Assembly: GCA_002720865.1 (NCBI GenBank)
Contig: PBIO01000014.1
Span: 865,769 to 929,768, forward strand
Source: Halobacteriovorax sp.
GTDB lineage: Bacteria; Bdellovibrionota; Bacteriovoracia; Bacteriovoracales; Bacteriovoracaceae
Direction: 5' to 3'
Length of the DNA: 64,000 nt
Below, piece after piece: positions 1-9,146 of the stretch; within the stretch, counting starts at the first letter, position 1, and the number at the start of each line of letters is the position of its first letter. The translations under genes were made by a program, and so were the position numbers. The notes under the pieces were generated by a model that made no database searches, was not told the DNA's origin, and worked only from the letters and a program-made list of their open reading frames with translations.

Positions 1-774
1 GAGTTTTTTGTCAGTCAGCTGGCCTGCTGGAGAGGACATCCTGAAATAGCCTTAGGTAATATTGTAGGTTCAAATATTGCAAACCTCTTTTTGATTCTTG
101 GAATTTCTGGAACACTGACAACTCTTTTTATTTTAAGAAGAGAAATAACAATTCAGTTTTTTATCCATATTATTTTAACCGCGATACTTATCGGCGTACT
201 TCTCTATGGAAAACTTGATTTAATAACTTTTTCTATAATGGTTGTCTTTTTTGGAGGATATCTTTGGCACACCTTCCATGAAATGAAGAAACAAAGGGAA
301 CACTATACTGAAGAACATGATGTTGAAGAGAAAATAGATTTTAAAATTGTGGCAAAGCTGATTCTTGGATTTGCCTTATTATATGGTGGAGGGGAGCTAC
401 TCGTCTCAAGTGGAACAGCTCTAGGAAAGATTTTTGGGATTAGCTCTTATATTATTTCTGCAATTTTTATTGCCTTTGGAACAAGTTTTCCAGAGCTCGT
501 AACGGCCCTGATCGCTTGTTTAAAAAAGAAAAATACAGACTTAATCACAGGGAATATAATCGGCTCAAATATTTTCAATGTAGCCTTTGTTCTTGGCGGT
601 TTAGGTTTTTACAATGTGAAAATTGAGCAAAACTTTCATGTGGAAATGTATCTTCTTGGGGCGGCAGCCATCTTTCTAATGCTCTTAGCTTTGATTAAAA
701 AGAACTTTGGTAGACCTGCTGGAATACTTTTTCTAGCTTCCTATGGTTTTGTTGTTTTTCACTGGATTTCTTAA
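1..774 (+). CDS. Na+/Ca2+ exchanger family protein, 3' part (5' end outside window)
   Basis: Reads in frame from base 1 to the TAA at 772-774 (257 aa), so the gene starts upstream of the window. It has the duplicated architecture of CaCA-superfamily cation/Ca2+ antiporters. A first alpha-repeat tail, GNIVGSNIANLF, lies near residue 20. A complete second alpha repeat (FGTSFPELVTAL, then GNIIGSNIFN) lies near residues 160-200. Several hydrophobic membrane segments surround these, and a short charged cytoplasmic loop (KKQREHYTEEHD) separates the halves. Known family role: exchange of Ca2+ for Na+ or H+ across the inner membrane; substrate specificity cannot be read here. A TTG at 91 could be mistaken for a start, but the conserved first-repeat motif lies upstream of it. 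Confidence 0.9.
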   Translation, partial: EFFVSQLACWRGHPEIALGNIVGSNIANLFLILGISGTLTTLFILRREITIQFFIHIILTAILIGVLLYGKLDLITFSIMVVFFGGYLWHTFHEMKKQREHYTEEHDVEEKIDFKIVAKLILGFALLYGGGELLVSSGTALGKIFGISSYIISAIFIAFGTSFPELVTALIACLKKKNTDLITGNIIGSNIFNVAFVLGGLGFYNVKIEQNFHVEMYLLGAAAIFLMLLALIKKNFGRPAGILFLASYGFVVFHWIS

Positions 775-933
775 AAAAATTCTTACAATAAATCGAAAAT
801 CGCCTTTTTCTGAGTACTTACAAAAATTACATAGCAAAATCGTGGACTTGTTGCGTCATTTGCGTGATATCAGTATCTTAAGGCATCCAACTATCTAATT
901 ATCTTATTGTTATTACAGGATAATCCCCAAATT

Positions 934-963
934 TTGACCCAAATTACTTTTGCTCGATATGAT
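934..963 (+). promoter_or_regulatory. Putative sigma-70-type promoter for the small lipoprotein
   Basis: TTGACC at 934-939 and TATGAT at 958-963, separated by 18 bp, lie about 40 bp before the lipoprotein start at 1001. Visual match only. Confidence 0.45.
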
Positions 964-1000
964 TTGATTGCGTTTAAGCAAAGAGACGAGGAGGTTTCTT

Positions 1001-1198
1001 ATGAACGTTAAAACTTTAAACTTAATGGCCTTGATTGGCGTTTGTTATTTGGCAGCAGGATGCTCCAGTACGGAAGCTCTTAGAGAGAAGTACATCTCAG
1101 CTGATATTAGAAAAGCTGAGGAGCTTGCTAAGAAGAATAAGAAGCTTGATCGAACAATCTCTTCAAATAATTTTGGATATGGGACCCTGCCGCTATAG
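1001..1198 (+). CDS. Small lipoprotein, 65 aa, function unknown
   Basis: ATG at 1001 follows a strong purine-rich ribosome site (GAGGAGGT at 989-996); an in-frame TTG further upstream has no comparable site. The product starts with a lipoprotein signal (residues 1-20) ending in lipobox LAAGC, then CSSTEALREKY and a Lys/Glu-rich helical stretch. It would be anchored in the inner or outer membrane. The remaining 45 residues match no family I recognise. It is a stand-alone gene converging on the hexapeptide-repeat gene. Confidence 0.7.
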   Translation: MNVKTLNLMALIGVCYLAAGCSSTEALREKYISADIRKAEELAKKNKKLDRTISSNNFGYGTLPL

Positions 1199-1203
1199 GC
1201 AGG
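1186..1203. terminator. Possible shared terminator hairpin between convergent genes
   Basis: CCTGCC (1186-1191) and GGCAGG (1198-1203) form a 6-bp stem with a 6-nt loop across the stop codon of the small lipoprotein gene, right at the 3' end of the convergent gene. There is no clear T-tract, so the assignment is weak. Confidence 0.3.
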
Positions 1204-2175
1204 CTACCCTTTAAAGCCGCAATACTTTCTTGCAAAATCCTTTAATCTATTAGCAAACTCTTTGGTTTTGCGTTCATTTCCAATATAGAAAAAATAAGAA
1301 TTAAAATCTAAATAGACTCTATTATTTGAAAAGTCGTGATGAGTTTTAACTTTTAGTTTTTTGAAGTCAAAATACTTTTCACCTTGATTTTCAGTTTCTG
1401 TGAAACAATTCTTAACTTGCTTGTAATCACTTTTCCCAGGAACCCATCTTTTTCGTTTCACTCGTTTCGTTTTTCTACAGTGAGAATCTAAAACCTTTTC
1501 TTCCTTCTTTAACTTTAGATAAAAACCACAAGGGGCCTTAATATCACTTTTTCTCCACTTGAAGCTTCTATAATAGCCTTCTCGTTTATTCGTTCCATAC
1601 CAGCCATTCTTTAAGTCATTTTGTATCCAGCTCAAACGCTGACGGGCTTCTTCAGTTAACTTACTATTAGAAGCTGCCATTGCTTTTTGATTTAGCTTTT
1701 GTTGTTTTGCTAAAAAAGCCCCAGTGGGTTTTGCGCTAAATTTCCCTTGAGCATATTTACCTTTACTCGTGGTAAAATGACCCTTCATCCAGGCCTTTCC
1801 CTTTACCTCAGCACTTCCTGTAATATGTGCATGGCCACTAATTTTGGCTTCGCCAGATATAACTGCTTCACCTGAAACTATTGCGTCTCCGTATACTCTT
1901 GCTTTATCTGTAACTTCAGCTTCTCCCTTAACTACGGCATTGCCATAGACTCTTGCGAACTTAAGGACAGAGGCGCTATCGCAAACCGCTGCAGTTGGGG
2001 CAATAAAGACATAGTCCCCAACATTTGCTCCTTCAGAAACAAAGCCTCCTTTGCGAGGGTTTCTCTTACTTTTATCATTTGTATAGAAGTATCCATTTTG
2101 ACCAGGGCATTTTGAGGACGTGGCTGCAAAAAGAACTGATGGGAGAAGAGTAAAAAAGATGAAAGTTTTTAACAT
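1204..2175 (-). CDS. Secreted protein with left-handed beta-helix (hexapeptide-like) repeats
   Basis: 323 aa with a signal peptide (MLKTFIFFTLLPSVLFAA). Residues about 45-135 contain successive six-residue turns such as ARVYGNAVVKGEAEV and AKISGHAHITGSAEVKG, the pattern of left-handed beta-helix/hexapeptide proteins. The C-terminal half (about 175-320) is a different, Lys- and aromatic-rich region with Cys residues (CGFYLKL, CRKTKR, NCFTETEN, KYCGFKG) that could form disulfides. The role is unknown; exported beta-helix proteins are often surface or polymer-associated. It ends the minus-strand run smpB - this gene, 8 bp downstream of smpB. Confidence 0.75.
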   Translation of the reverse strand: MLKTFIFFTLLPSVLFAATSSKCPGQNGYFYTNDKSKRNPRKGGFVSEGANVGDYVFIAPTAAVCDSASVLKFARVYGNAVVKGEAEVTDKARVYGDAIVSGEAVISGEAKISGHAHITGSAEVKGKAWMKGHFTTSKGKYAQGKFSAKPTGAFLAKQQKLNQKAMAASNSKLTEEARQRLSWIQNDLKNGWYGTNKREGYYRSFKWRKSDIKAPCGFYLKLKKEEKVLDSHCRKTKRVKRKRWVPGKSDYKQVKNCFTETENQGEKYFDFKKLKVKTHHDFSNNRVYLDFNSYFFYIGNERKTKEFANRLKDFARKYCGFKG

Positions 2176-2183
2176 TTTTTTTC

Positions 2184-2633
2184 CTAGCTATAGTCACGTT
2201 GTTTTAGTTTTCTATCAATATCTTTTTTAGCTTGGTCTTGTCTCTTATCGTGCTGCTTTTTACCTCGACCTAGAGCTATTTCCATTTTAACGTAGCTATT
2301 CTTAAAGTAAATAATAGTTGGAACAATAGTCATTTTTTGAGCTTTTACTTGATGAAGAAGCCTGTCTATTTCTTTTCGATTAAGGAGTAATTTTCGTTTT
2401 CTTGTTTCTTGGTGATTATTTATATTTCCAAACTCATAGTGGGGAATAGTCATATTTTGAATCCAAGCCTCACCATTCTTATCAACGTCAATCCAAGCTT
2501 CAGCAATACTAACTTTTCCCGCCCTAAGACTTTTAACTTCGGTTCCAACAAGGGAGAGTCCCGCCTCAAATTTCTCTTCAAGAAAATAATCGTAACTTGC
2601 TCGTTTATTTTTAGCGATGATCTTTTTTCCCAT
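2184..2633 (-). CDS. smpB: SsrA-binding protein SmpB
   Basis: 149 aa, normal family length. Recognisable SmpB signatures: N-terminal KIIAKNKRASYDYFLEEKFE, GLSLVGTEVKSLRAGK, YEFGNINNHQETRKRKLLL, and the basic C-terminal tail KKQHDKRQDQAKKD, which inserts in the ribosomal mRNA channel. SmpB binds tmRNA and delivers it to stalled ribosomes for trans-translation. Its partner ssrA is in the same window at 29.8 kb. The gene lies 4 bp downstream of the FadL-like porin gene and appears co-transcribed. Confidence 0.97.
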   Translation of the reverse strand: MGKKIIAKNKRASYDYFLEEKFEAGLSLVGTEVKSLRAGKVSIAEAWIDVDKNGEAWIQNMTIPHYEFGNINNHQETRKRKLLLNRKEIDRLLHQVKAQKMTIVPTIIYFKNSYVKMEIALGRGKKQHDKRQDQAKKDIDRKLKQRDYS

Positions 2634-2637
2634 AGTA

Positions 2638-3945
2638 TTAAAACTTGATCCTCAAGCCTCCACTGGCCGCAATTACACTACCTCCGACTTTATATCCTGG
2701 GGCTCCAATCTTACTGCCGGAGTTCCCATTTTCCTGATTGGAGGTCTTAACCACGTTTACTTCTTCAAGCTTATGATATTGAATTCCACCGCTTAAATCG
2801 ACATCTTTACCAAAAATCCTCATCCCAAGTCGAGCCCCTCCTGTTAGGATTAAGCTGTTTGAGTCAATTGAATTTCCGGCACCGACAAAGTTTCCTTCTA
2901 TGGGTGTAGGCTTATAGCTAAGACCACCTAAAAGAGAAAAGCGATCCGTAATACTTAAGATAGAGCCAACTTTTAGAACAGGTATATTTCTTAGTTTTAA
3001 TTTTTCATAATCATCACTTGGTTTAACCACGCCGCCACGGTCTTTAACTCTGATAACAGGAGTTTTGTAGTTTTCCCATAACTGATACTCTAAGGAGCCT
3101 AGGAAGGTAAAATTACCGATCTCAAACGAACTACCGAATCTTAAAATATGAGGATCATAATAGATCATTGATTCAATTGTGATTTGAAAAAGTGCTGCTG
3201 TTGGGTCATTGATTTGACCGCCGGCTTTTGCTTCAAGATTACTTTTCATTTCTTGCTGAAAGGTAAAATAAGCAGACCAGTTTTTCTCTCTATATATAGT
3301 AGAAAAAATTCCGGCTAAAGCAGGTTTAACTTCAGATTTTGCTCCACCACTTGAACCAAAACCGGTTCCATTAAGAGAAAGGTTAGTTGAGGCATTAGCC
3401 CCAGCTTGAAACCCAACATGAGTTCCTAGAGAAAAGGCGAATTGATCTGTTAACTTATGGGCGTAGTTTAAATGAATTAAAGTTCTTCGATAGCGAGACC
3501 TGTACATAACGTACTCTGGAAGAGCGGCGTCTCCTGAATTCGTTTCAATCACTTTTCCTAGGGGGGTGAAAACAGAAACACTAATGGGTCCAGCACCTTT
3601 ATATCCAAGTGGAAGAGTTGCATGAACGGTTGCTCCAAAGAAGCTATCATAATCTGTGGAGGCATTACCCACTTCAGTAGTAGTAGAGTTCGTACTATTT
3701 TTGATTGTAATATTTGATATGGGCTCAAAGTCTGTTGAAACTGAACCCGCTGATGTGGCAAAAGTTATGGTATCACTGAAGGCCATTAGGGCCGGAACAT
3801 AATAATTATTGGCCGGGTCGTAGATATTAGTATTTGCCTGGTTTCCAATTCCACTAGTTGAAGGGTGGCTTCCAAAGAACTCAGCATAGTTAGCTTGAGC
3901 ACTTAAACAGCAGAAGGTCACCAAAAAGGCGATGAGGTTTCTCAT
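2638..3945 (-). CDS. FadL/OmpP1-like outer-membrane protein
   Basis: 435 aa with a signal peptide (MRNLIAFLVTFCCLSAQA). The N-terminal plug-like region contains GSHPSTSGIGNQANTN and DPANNYYVPALMAF, resembling the FadL/TodX hydrophobic-compound channel family. Amphipathic beta strands follow, ending in an aromatic residue (GGLRIKF) as in outer-membrane barrels recognised by BamA. Likely role: uptake of hydrophobic compounds through the outer membrane; the ligand is unknown. It sits between rsmA and smpB on the same strand. Confidence 0.75.
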   Translation of the reverse strand: MRNLIAFLVTFCCLSAQANYAEFFGSHPSTSGIGNQANTNIYDPANNYYVPALMAFSDTITFATSAGSVSTDFEPISNITIKNSTNSTTTEVGNASTDYDSFFGATVHATLPLGYKGAGPISVSVFTPLGKVIETNSGDAALPEYVMYRSRYRRTLIHLNYAHKLTDQFAFSLGTHVGFQAGANASTNLSLNGTGFGSSGGAKSEVKPALAGIFSTIYREKNWSAYFTFQQEMKSNLEAKAGGQINDPTAALFQITIESMIYYDPHILRFGSSFEIGNFTFLGSLEYQLWENYKTPVIRVKDRGGVVKPSDDYEKLKLRNIPVLKVGSILSITDRFSLLGGLSYKPTPIEGNFVGAGNSIDSNSLILTGGARLGMRIFGKDVDLSGGIQYHKLEEVNVVKTSNQENGNSGSKIGAPGYKVGGSVIAASGGLRIKF

Positions 3946-3961
3946 GAGACTTCCTTAAATT

Positions 3962-4783
3962 TTAACTATTTAAACAAGAATAGAGTAGCTGAATAGTCGC
4001 TCTATTGAAAGTCTCGGCCCTTGCTGTTCGTGGAATGTCGCAGTCGGTAAAGGCCTTGTCGAGGACGTCAGCTTGGTAGTGAGATTTCAAAACGTTATAG
4101 ACTTGTTTTCGGCGAAATTGAAAAAGTCGTCTCAGAAATTTTTCAAATTTTGGAAGTTCTTCGAGAGTAATTTCTGGATCAAGCCGTCTTTTGAAGGAAA
4201 CCACGAGTGAGTCAACTTTTGGAGGTGGTAAAAAGGCCCCCGGAGCGACCTTACATAATTCGCTAACTTCAAAAAATGCTGAGCAAAGAGCATGAAGAGA
4301 ACTCATTTCATCTTTATTTTTAGCTGACCTTCCTATGATCTTCAATCCAACTTCTTTTTGTACCATTAGGGTCATTTGATCGATGGAGGTCCAAGATAAA
4401 AAATTAACGATGAGAGGGCTGGCTACATTATAAGGAAGATTACTTACTAACCAAATCCTCCTGTTTTCCCAATCAAGATTTTTTAAGAGCTCTTTTTCAT
4501 TTAACTTTAGAGCGTCCATAAAAAAGATATTTTCGCGAGAGACAAAATCAAGAAGGTATTCCTCCATTCTCTCGTCTTTTTCTACTACGGCCAGTGGTTT
4601 TTTATGATTAGCGAGCTCTCTTGTTAGAACTGCCGGACCAGGTCCAACTTCTAAAATAACATCAGCTTCTTCAGCAAAATTATTAGTGATTTTTTCTATA
4701 ACGGTTTTATCTTTTAGAAAGTGCTGACCAAGATCTTTATTGGCCCTTGGAAGTTTATTCAAGGATGGGTCCGCGTTTTGCAA
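3962..4783 (-). CDS. rsmA: 16S rRNA (adenine(1518)-N6/adenine(1519)-N6)-dimethyltransferase RsmA (KsgA)
   Basis: 273 aa, standard length. Visible family motifs: DLGQHFLKDKTVIEKI near residue 17, SAM-binding ILEVGPGPAVLTREL near 43, and catalytic SNLPYNVASPLIVNFL near 115. Further C-terminal motifs are GAFLPPPKVDSLVV and FQFRRKQVYNVL. The enzyme dimethylates two adjacent adenosines in helix 45 of 16S rRNA during 30S maturation. Its start overlaps the 3' end of tsaD by 29 bp, so the two are translationally linked. Confidence 0.95.
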   Translation of the reverse strand: MQNADPSLNKLPRANKDLGQHFLKDKTVIEKITNNFAEEADVILEVGPGPAVLTRELANHKKPLAVVEKDERMEEYLLDFVSRENIFFMDALKLNEKELLKNLDWENRRIWLVSNLPYNVASPLIVNFLSWTSIDQMTLMVQKEVGLKIIGRSAKNKDEMSSLHALCSAFFEVSELCKVAPGAFLPPPKVDSLVVSFKRRLDPEITLEELPKFEKFLRRLFQFRRKQVYNVLKSHYQADVLDKAFTDCDIPRTARAETFNRATIQLLYSCLNS

Positions 4784-5840
4784 ATTCCTTCTTAAGATCT
4801 TTACTTAAGAATCTCCCAAATGCGTCTATCATTAGTGAGTCCGGATAGCTTATGGCCTTTTCTTCCATAGTTCTTAAGGCGTAGTTGGCGATCATACCGC
4901 CATTATCAGTACAAAATTTTGGCTGTACGATATAGACTTCCTTATGTTCTTCTCTCATGACAGAGCGAAGGTGACTATTGCAAGCAACTCCTCCTCCAAC
5001 GACGAGGGGAAGATCTTTTCCGTACTTTTCCTTCGCCACTTTACTTGCAAAAGTACTTTTGAGGCGCAGGGCCTCAACGATAGCAAATTGGTAAGAAGCA
5101 CAAAGATTATCCCAGTCATCAAAATCCTTATGCTCATCCAGAAAAACTCGAAGTGAGGTTTTTGTTCCTGAGTAACTTAAATTACAATTTTTTGAAGACT
5201 TTAAACCAACTGGAAATTTGTACTTTTTTGGATCTCCATTTTTGGCTTTTTCATCAATGATTCTACCTGCGGGATATTCAAGGCCCATGAGCTTTCCACC
5301 CTTATCAAAAGCTTCACCAGCAGCATCATCGATGGTTGTTCCTATGAGCTCAAACTTAGTGGATGACTCAGCTAGTACAAACATACTATGGCCACCACTT
5401 ACAATTAAACCTAGGTAGGGATAGCTAACTTTTTCTGTTAAATGTATGGCCTCAAGATGAGCATATAGATGGTTTACCGGGTTAAGCGGTAATTTATAAA
5501 GTAGGCTTAGGGTCTTACCAGCGTTTAAGCCGGTTAGAAGTGGACCTAACAGGCCTGGATGAGTTGTTACTCCAACTAAATCTAAGTCCTTAGGTTCAAG
5601 AGCTGTTTCTTTAAAAACAGATTCAAGGACGGGGGCAAGTTTAGCAAGATGGTTCCTTGCCGCAAGTTCTGGAACAACTCCGCCCCATTCACCAAGAAAC
5701 TCATCCTGATTAAAGGTTTTCATAGCAAGGACTTCTGGGAGCTCCCAGTTTTGAAGATCAGACGTACCTCTTAGAAGACATACGGAAGTATCGTCACAGC
5801 TTGTTTCTATACCTAAAACTAATTTATTCATATTGGCCAT
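4755..5840 (-). CDS. tsaD: tRNA N6-adenosine threonylcarbamoyltransferase TsaD
   Basis: 361 aa. Contains LGIETSCDDTSVCLL at the N terminus, the metal-binding His pair in HLYAHLEAIHL, GLIVSGGHSMFVL, and GGGVACNSHLR near the C terminus, all typical of the Kae1/TsaD ASKHA fold. It transfers threonylcarbamoyl from TC-AMP to A37 of ANN-decoding tRNAs with TsaB and TsaE, which are not in this window. Two candidate ATGs lie three codons apart (5840 and 5831); the upstream one has an AGGA about 10 nt before it. Confidence 0.95.
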   Translation of the reverse strand: MANMNKLVLGIETSCDDTSVCLLRGTSDLQNWELPEVLAMKTFNQDEFLGEWGGVVPELAARNHLAKLAPVLESVFKETALEPKDLDLVGVTTHPGLLGPLLTGLNAGKTLSLLYKLPLNPVNHLYAHLEAIHLTEKVSYPYLGLIVSGGHSMFVLAESSTKFELIGTTIDDAAGEAFDKGGKLMGLEYPAGRIIDEKAKNGDPKKYKFPVGLKSSKNCNLSYSGTKTSLRVFLDEHKDFDDWDNLCASYQFAIVEALRLKSTFASKVAKEKYGKDLPLVVGGGVACNSHLRSVMREEHKEVYIVQPKFCTDNGGMIANYALRTMEEKAISYPDSLMIDAFGRFLSKDLKKEFAKRGPILE

Positions 5841-5900
5841 TGCCGGCTTATCCTAGCATAATGGCTTCGATAAAAGAATAGAGGGAGAAGGGCAATTCAC

Positions 5901-6734
5901 ATGGCCAAGAAGCTGATTTTATTTATATTTGTCCTGCAGTTTAGTGGCTGTAGTTTTATTTTTTATCAACCAGATAGAGTTCTTTACAGTAGACCCGAGC
6001 AGTTTAAAGTTGATTATATCGAAGAGTGGATTGAGGCCTCCGATGGAACAAAGCTTCATTCTTGGTATTTAAAAAATAAGGCAAACCTCAAGAAACCCAA
6101 GGGTCTTTTTGTTTTCTTTCACGGAAATGCCCAGAATCTTTCTAGTCATTATGCGAATTTAGTTTGGCTTACTTCTCATGGTTATGATGTCTTTATTTTT
6201 GATTACCGTGGTTATGGTTTAAATGATGGACAGCCTAACCAACAGGGTGTTCATAAAGATGCCCTAGCTGCATTTGACCACGCTCATAAACTCTATAAAA
6301 AGATTGGTCACAAAAAGTTAATCGCCTATGGTCAAAGCCTCGGTGGAAATATAATGGCCCGAGCCTTTGTGGACTTTCCTCATAAAGAAGATGTGGACCT
6401 TCTAATTTTCGACTCCACCTTTAGTTCCTATCAAGATATCGCTATTCAGAAATTAAAAAAATTCAAGTTAACTTATGTCTTAAGTCCTCTAGCTTATATC
6501 TTAATAGATGATCGGTATGGCTCCTATAAGCATCTTTCAAAGATTAAAAGACCATCTTTAGTTATCCATGGGATGAGGGACCTCGTTGTAGAGCCGGAAC
6601 ATGGTAAGTATATATATGAAAATCTTGGTAGTGAAGAGAAGTGGTTTTGGCCTGTCTTAGGTGGCAGACATATTGATGTTTATCATAAACATGAAAAAAG
6701 ATACCGTAAAAAATTACTTAAATTTTTAGAATAA
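5901..6734 (+). CDS. Alpha/beta-hydrolase lipoprotein
   Basis: 277 aa with a short lipoprotein signal (lipobox QFSGC). The family architecture resembles YfhR/BEM46-type hydrolases: oxyanion-region GLFVFFHGNAQNL, nucleophile elbow AYGQSLGGN (Ser near residue 147), acid HGMRDLVVEP and catalytic His in GGRHIDVY. The substrate is unknown. It has its own ribosome site (GGGAGAAGGG) and is divergent from tsaD, converging with the tetrahaem gene. Membrane-anchored serine hydrolase is a safe call; esterase versus peptidase cannot be decided. Confidence 0.8.
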   Translation: MAKKLILFIFVLQFSGCSFIFYQPDRVLYSRPEQFKVDYIEEWIEASDGTKLHSWYLKNKANLKKPKGLFVFFHGNAQNLSSHYANLVWLTSHGYDVFIFDYRGYGLNDGQPNQQGVHKDALAAFDHAHKLYKKIGHKKLIAYGQSLGGNIMARAFVDFPHKEDVDLLIFDSTFSSYQDIAIQKLKKFKLTYVLSPLAYILIDDRYGSYKHLSKIKRPSLVIHGMRDLVVEPEHGKYIYENLGSEEKWFWPVLGGRHIDVYHKHEKRYRKKLLKFLE

Positions 6735-6738
6735 AAAG

Positions 6739-8355
6739 CTACTCACGCTTGGGGCAAGAGAGCTCTTTAATCTTTTGGCGGACATACTCTTCTTTAGGCC
6801 GACCAGCTTTACCATTCTCTAATGTTTCATACCATTCAGGTGAGCGGTCTGGGATATGACAATTTAGACAATTTTCTTTCATCTTTTCATACTTTGCTTG
6901 CTCGCTAATTTCTGGAGGTATTGCAAAGGGATGTTCTTGATGAAGAGTATCGTGGCAGTTTAGACACTGAACATTAGCAAAATTATGAGTGACATTATTT
7001 CTTTCGTCTCGTTTTAGCCAATCTTTAGAAAGCTTTCTAATTCTCTTAACAGGAAGTTTTCTTATTGATCCCACGTCTTTAAAGGCTTCACTTACTTCGG
7101 CCCAGTACTTTTCTTTTATTTTTTTAAGCTGCTCTTCTTTTTTATCTTCCTTATCTAAGACGATAAGCTCATCCGGAATCATAAAACCATTATTAGACTG
7201 AAAGCCCACACTATGACAGCCGATACAAGTTAAGTTCTTTTCTTCGTTATCATTGATAAGAGTGGCATAGGCAATTGAATGAGAGGTATCATGCCAAAAA
7301 TCAACTTGAGGCTGATGACATTCGATACAAGAAGCAGCTGTATTTAACTTTACTCCAGCATTGTCCCCAAGTCCTTGAGTGCTCTGTTCTTGAATCTGTA
7401 TTTTCTTCATTTCGTCTTTATGATTATTTATAAAAGCTTCAAAAGGGTTTGGACTAAGTTTTTCTTTAAGCTCATCTCGAATTTCATGAAGTACCCACGT
7501 ATCCTTGGATTTTTCTTCGTTAAGTTCTACTTGAACTTCACCTAGATAGTGGTTACGAGAAAGAACTTGAGCTAATTTTGTCGTGCCTTCTTCGTAGGGA
7601 ATTTTTGTAAAACTCTGAGTATGGGCCCCCAGAACCCAGTCAATTTGAGGGAATTTTTTTACGAGATTCTGATCATTAGGCATTCCTGAATGGGAGAGAA
7701 GGACAAGCCTATGTTTTTTATTCTTTTGATCAAAGCCAATCTTTTTTAACTCTTCTAGGAGAACGGGCATCGCTAATGAAGGAGCCGTAAAATGGCCCGA
7801 CATCTTTGATGTTGTGATAGAAGGGTCTACCATACCAATCATAAAAACCTTCGATTTGCCTTTTTCGAAAATGACTATTCTTTTATGCGGAAGAAGATTT
7901 GGATTCACTAAGTTTGATACAAGCAACTTATATTGAGATCCTTTTAATAATACTTTAAGAAAATCTATACCAAGAGCTAAATCCTGATCTCCAGGAACAA
8001 AGTATTTAAGTCCAAGTTTATCCATTCCATCAGATAAATTTTTTGCCCCAAAAGTAAAACTATCTTTCATTGTTGGAGGAAGATTCGGGGATGGGAAAAG
8101 TAAATCACCCGTATCGAGGAGATAGACCTCACCGCTTGATTTAAGCTCGTTTAACTTGCCAGCAACTTGCGGCAGACCTCCTAGGGGAAAATGGCGACAA
8201 CCACAAGGGTGAGTTTCCCCATTTATATTGTGACTAAAGATCAAATGGAGTTTGTCTTTCTTTACCTCTATAGAGTCATAAAAAGGATTAGAGGGCTTAG
8301 ATTTAAAGCAAGAAGTTAAACTTAAAATTAAGATTAAATAAGCGATACTTCGCAT
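6739..8355 (-). CDS. Metallophosphatase-like multihaem cytochrome c lipoprotein
   Basis: 538 aa with a lipoprotein signal (LSLTSC). The N-terminal half (about 30-260) resembles the 5'-nucleotidase/calcineurin-like phosphatase fold: FSHNINGETHPCGC, YLLDTGDLLF, PGDQDLALG, LLSHSG and GAHTQ. The usual DxH and GNHE metal motifs are replaced (SHNIN, GDQD), so catalysis may be reduced or lost. The C-terminal half carries four CXXCH haem sites (near 340, 376, 466 and 497) interspersed with His residues, so it should be exported and haemylated. It is the last gene after pal - DUF4398 - cpoB with spacings of 7-18 bp, linking it to the envelope. Confidence 0.8.
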   Translation of the reverse strand: MRSIAYLILILSLTSCFKSKPSNPFYDSIEVKKDKLHLIFSHNINGETHPCGCRHFPLGGLPQVAGKLNELKSSGEVYLLDTGDLLFPSPNLPPTMKDSFTFGAKNLSDGMDKLGLKYFVPGDQDLALGIDFLKVLLKGSQYKLLVSNLVNPNLLPHKRIVIFEKGKSKVFMIGMVDPSITTSKMSGHFTAPSLAMPVLLEELKKIGFDQKNKKHRLVLLSHSGMPNDQNLVKKFPQIDWVLGAHTQSFTKIPYEEGTTKLAQVLSRNHYLGEVQVELNEEKSKDTWVLHEIRDELKEKLSPNPFEAFINNHKDEMKKIQIQEQSTQGLGDNAGVKLNTAASCIECHQPQVDFWHDTSHSIAYATLINDNEEKNLTCIGCHSVGFQSNNGFMIPDELIVLDKEDKKEEQLKKIKEKYWAEVSEAFKDVGSIRKLPVKRIRKLSKDWLKRDERNNVTHNFANVQCLNCHDTLHQEHPFAIPPEISEQAKYEKMKENCLNCHIPDRSPEWYETLENGKAGRPKEEYVRQKIKELSCPKRE

Positions 8356-8363
8356 GTTGTTCC

Positions 8364-9128
8364 TTAGAGTTTTTTCAAGATTCCCTTTGCTTCCTTGGCT
8401 TGCTTAGCCTTTGGAAATCTAGAAATTAATTCGTTAAGGGTTTGTTTAGCTTCCTCATTCTTCTTCATTCTTTGAAAAGACTTACCTAGAAAGAGTAGAC
8501 CATTTTTATTATAACCACTCTTAGGATAGTCGGTAAAAAGCTTAGAGAAATAGATAAGAACTTGGTCATCTTCTTTCAAGATATAGAGACTCATGCCAAG
8601 GTTGTGTAAGGCCCTCGCGCGCTTTGAGCCTTTAACCTTCTTTTTTTCAATAAGCTCTTGAAGCATACTTTTAGCTTTTTTATATTGGCCTTTTTTGTAG
8701 GCAGCCATGGCCGCATCGTATTCAGATAGCTTTTTCTTTTTTGGTTTTGCTTTTGATATTTTAGTTAAACTCTTAAGTACCTTATCTAAGTAAGCTTTTT
8801 GTTCCTCGAGAGATTGTTTAATTGAGGCGATATCAGTATTTAAAGTCTTATTGTTTTCTTCTACGACAAGCAACTTAGCTTTAAGTTCATCGATTTGTTT
8901 TTGAGTTGTCGTTTGTCTCTGATGACCGCTTTCTTCCACTTGACCAGTAATGCTATTCATTCTTTCTTCTAACTGCTGCATTCTAACTGTTGCTTCTGCC
9001 GTAAGCTTTTGAGCTTCAGAAACTTGTAGATTCAGGTTCTCAACCATTTGACCTTGAGCTATCTCTTCTTGGGTCTTACAGCCATTGAGGAAAATAGTTA
9101 CTATGAACAACGCAAGAATCCATTTCAT
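8364..9128 (-). CDS. cpoB: CpoB/YbgF-like periplasmic TPR protein
   Basis: 254 aa. N-terminal lipoprotein-like signal with NGCKTQ. A coiled-coil segment (about 30-120) follows, then TPR repeats from about 130 (YDAAMAAYKKGQYKKAKSMLQEL, ALHNLGMSLYILKEDD, SGYNKNGLLFLGKSFQRMKK). This coiled-coil/TPR layout and the position in a Pal cluster match CpoB, which coordinates Tol-Pal function with peptidoglycan synthesis. The lipobox is unusual for enteric CpoB but seen elsewhere. It lies 18 bp after the DUF4398 lipoprotein gene. Confidence 0.8.
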   Translation of the reverse strand: MKWILALFIVTIFLNGCKTQEEIAQGQMVENLNLQVSEAQKLTAEATVRMQQLEERMNSITGQVEESGHQRQTTTQKQIDELKAKLLVVEENNKTLNTDIASIKQSLEEQKAYLDKVLKSLTKISKAKPKKKKLSEYDAAMAAYKKGQYKKAKSMLQELIEKKKVKGSKRARALHNLGMSLYILKEDDQVLIYFSKLFTDYPKSGYNKNGLLFLGKSFQRMKKNEEAKQTLNELISRFPKAKQAKEAKGILKKL

Positions 9129-9146
9129 ATAAAATTCCTTTCTTTA

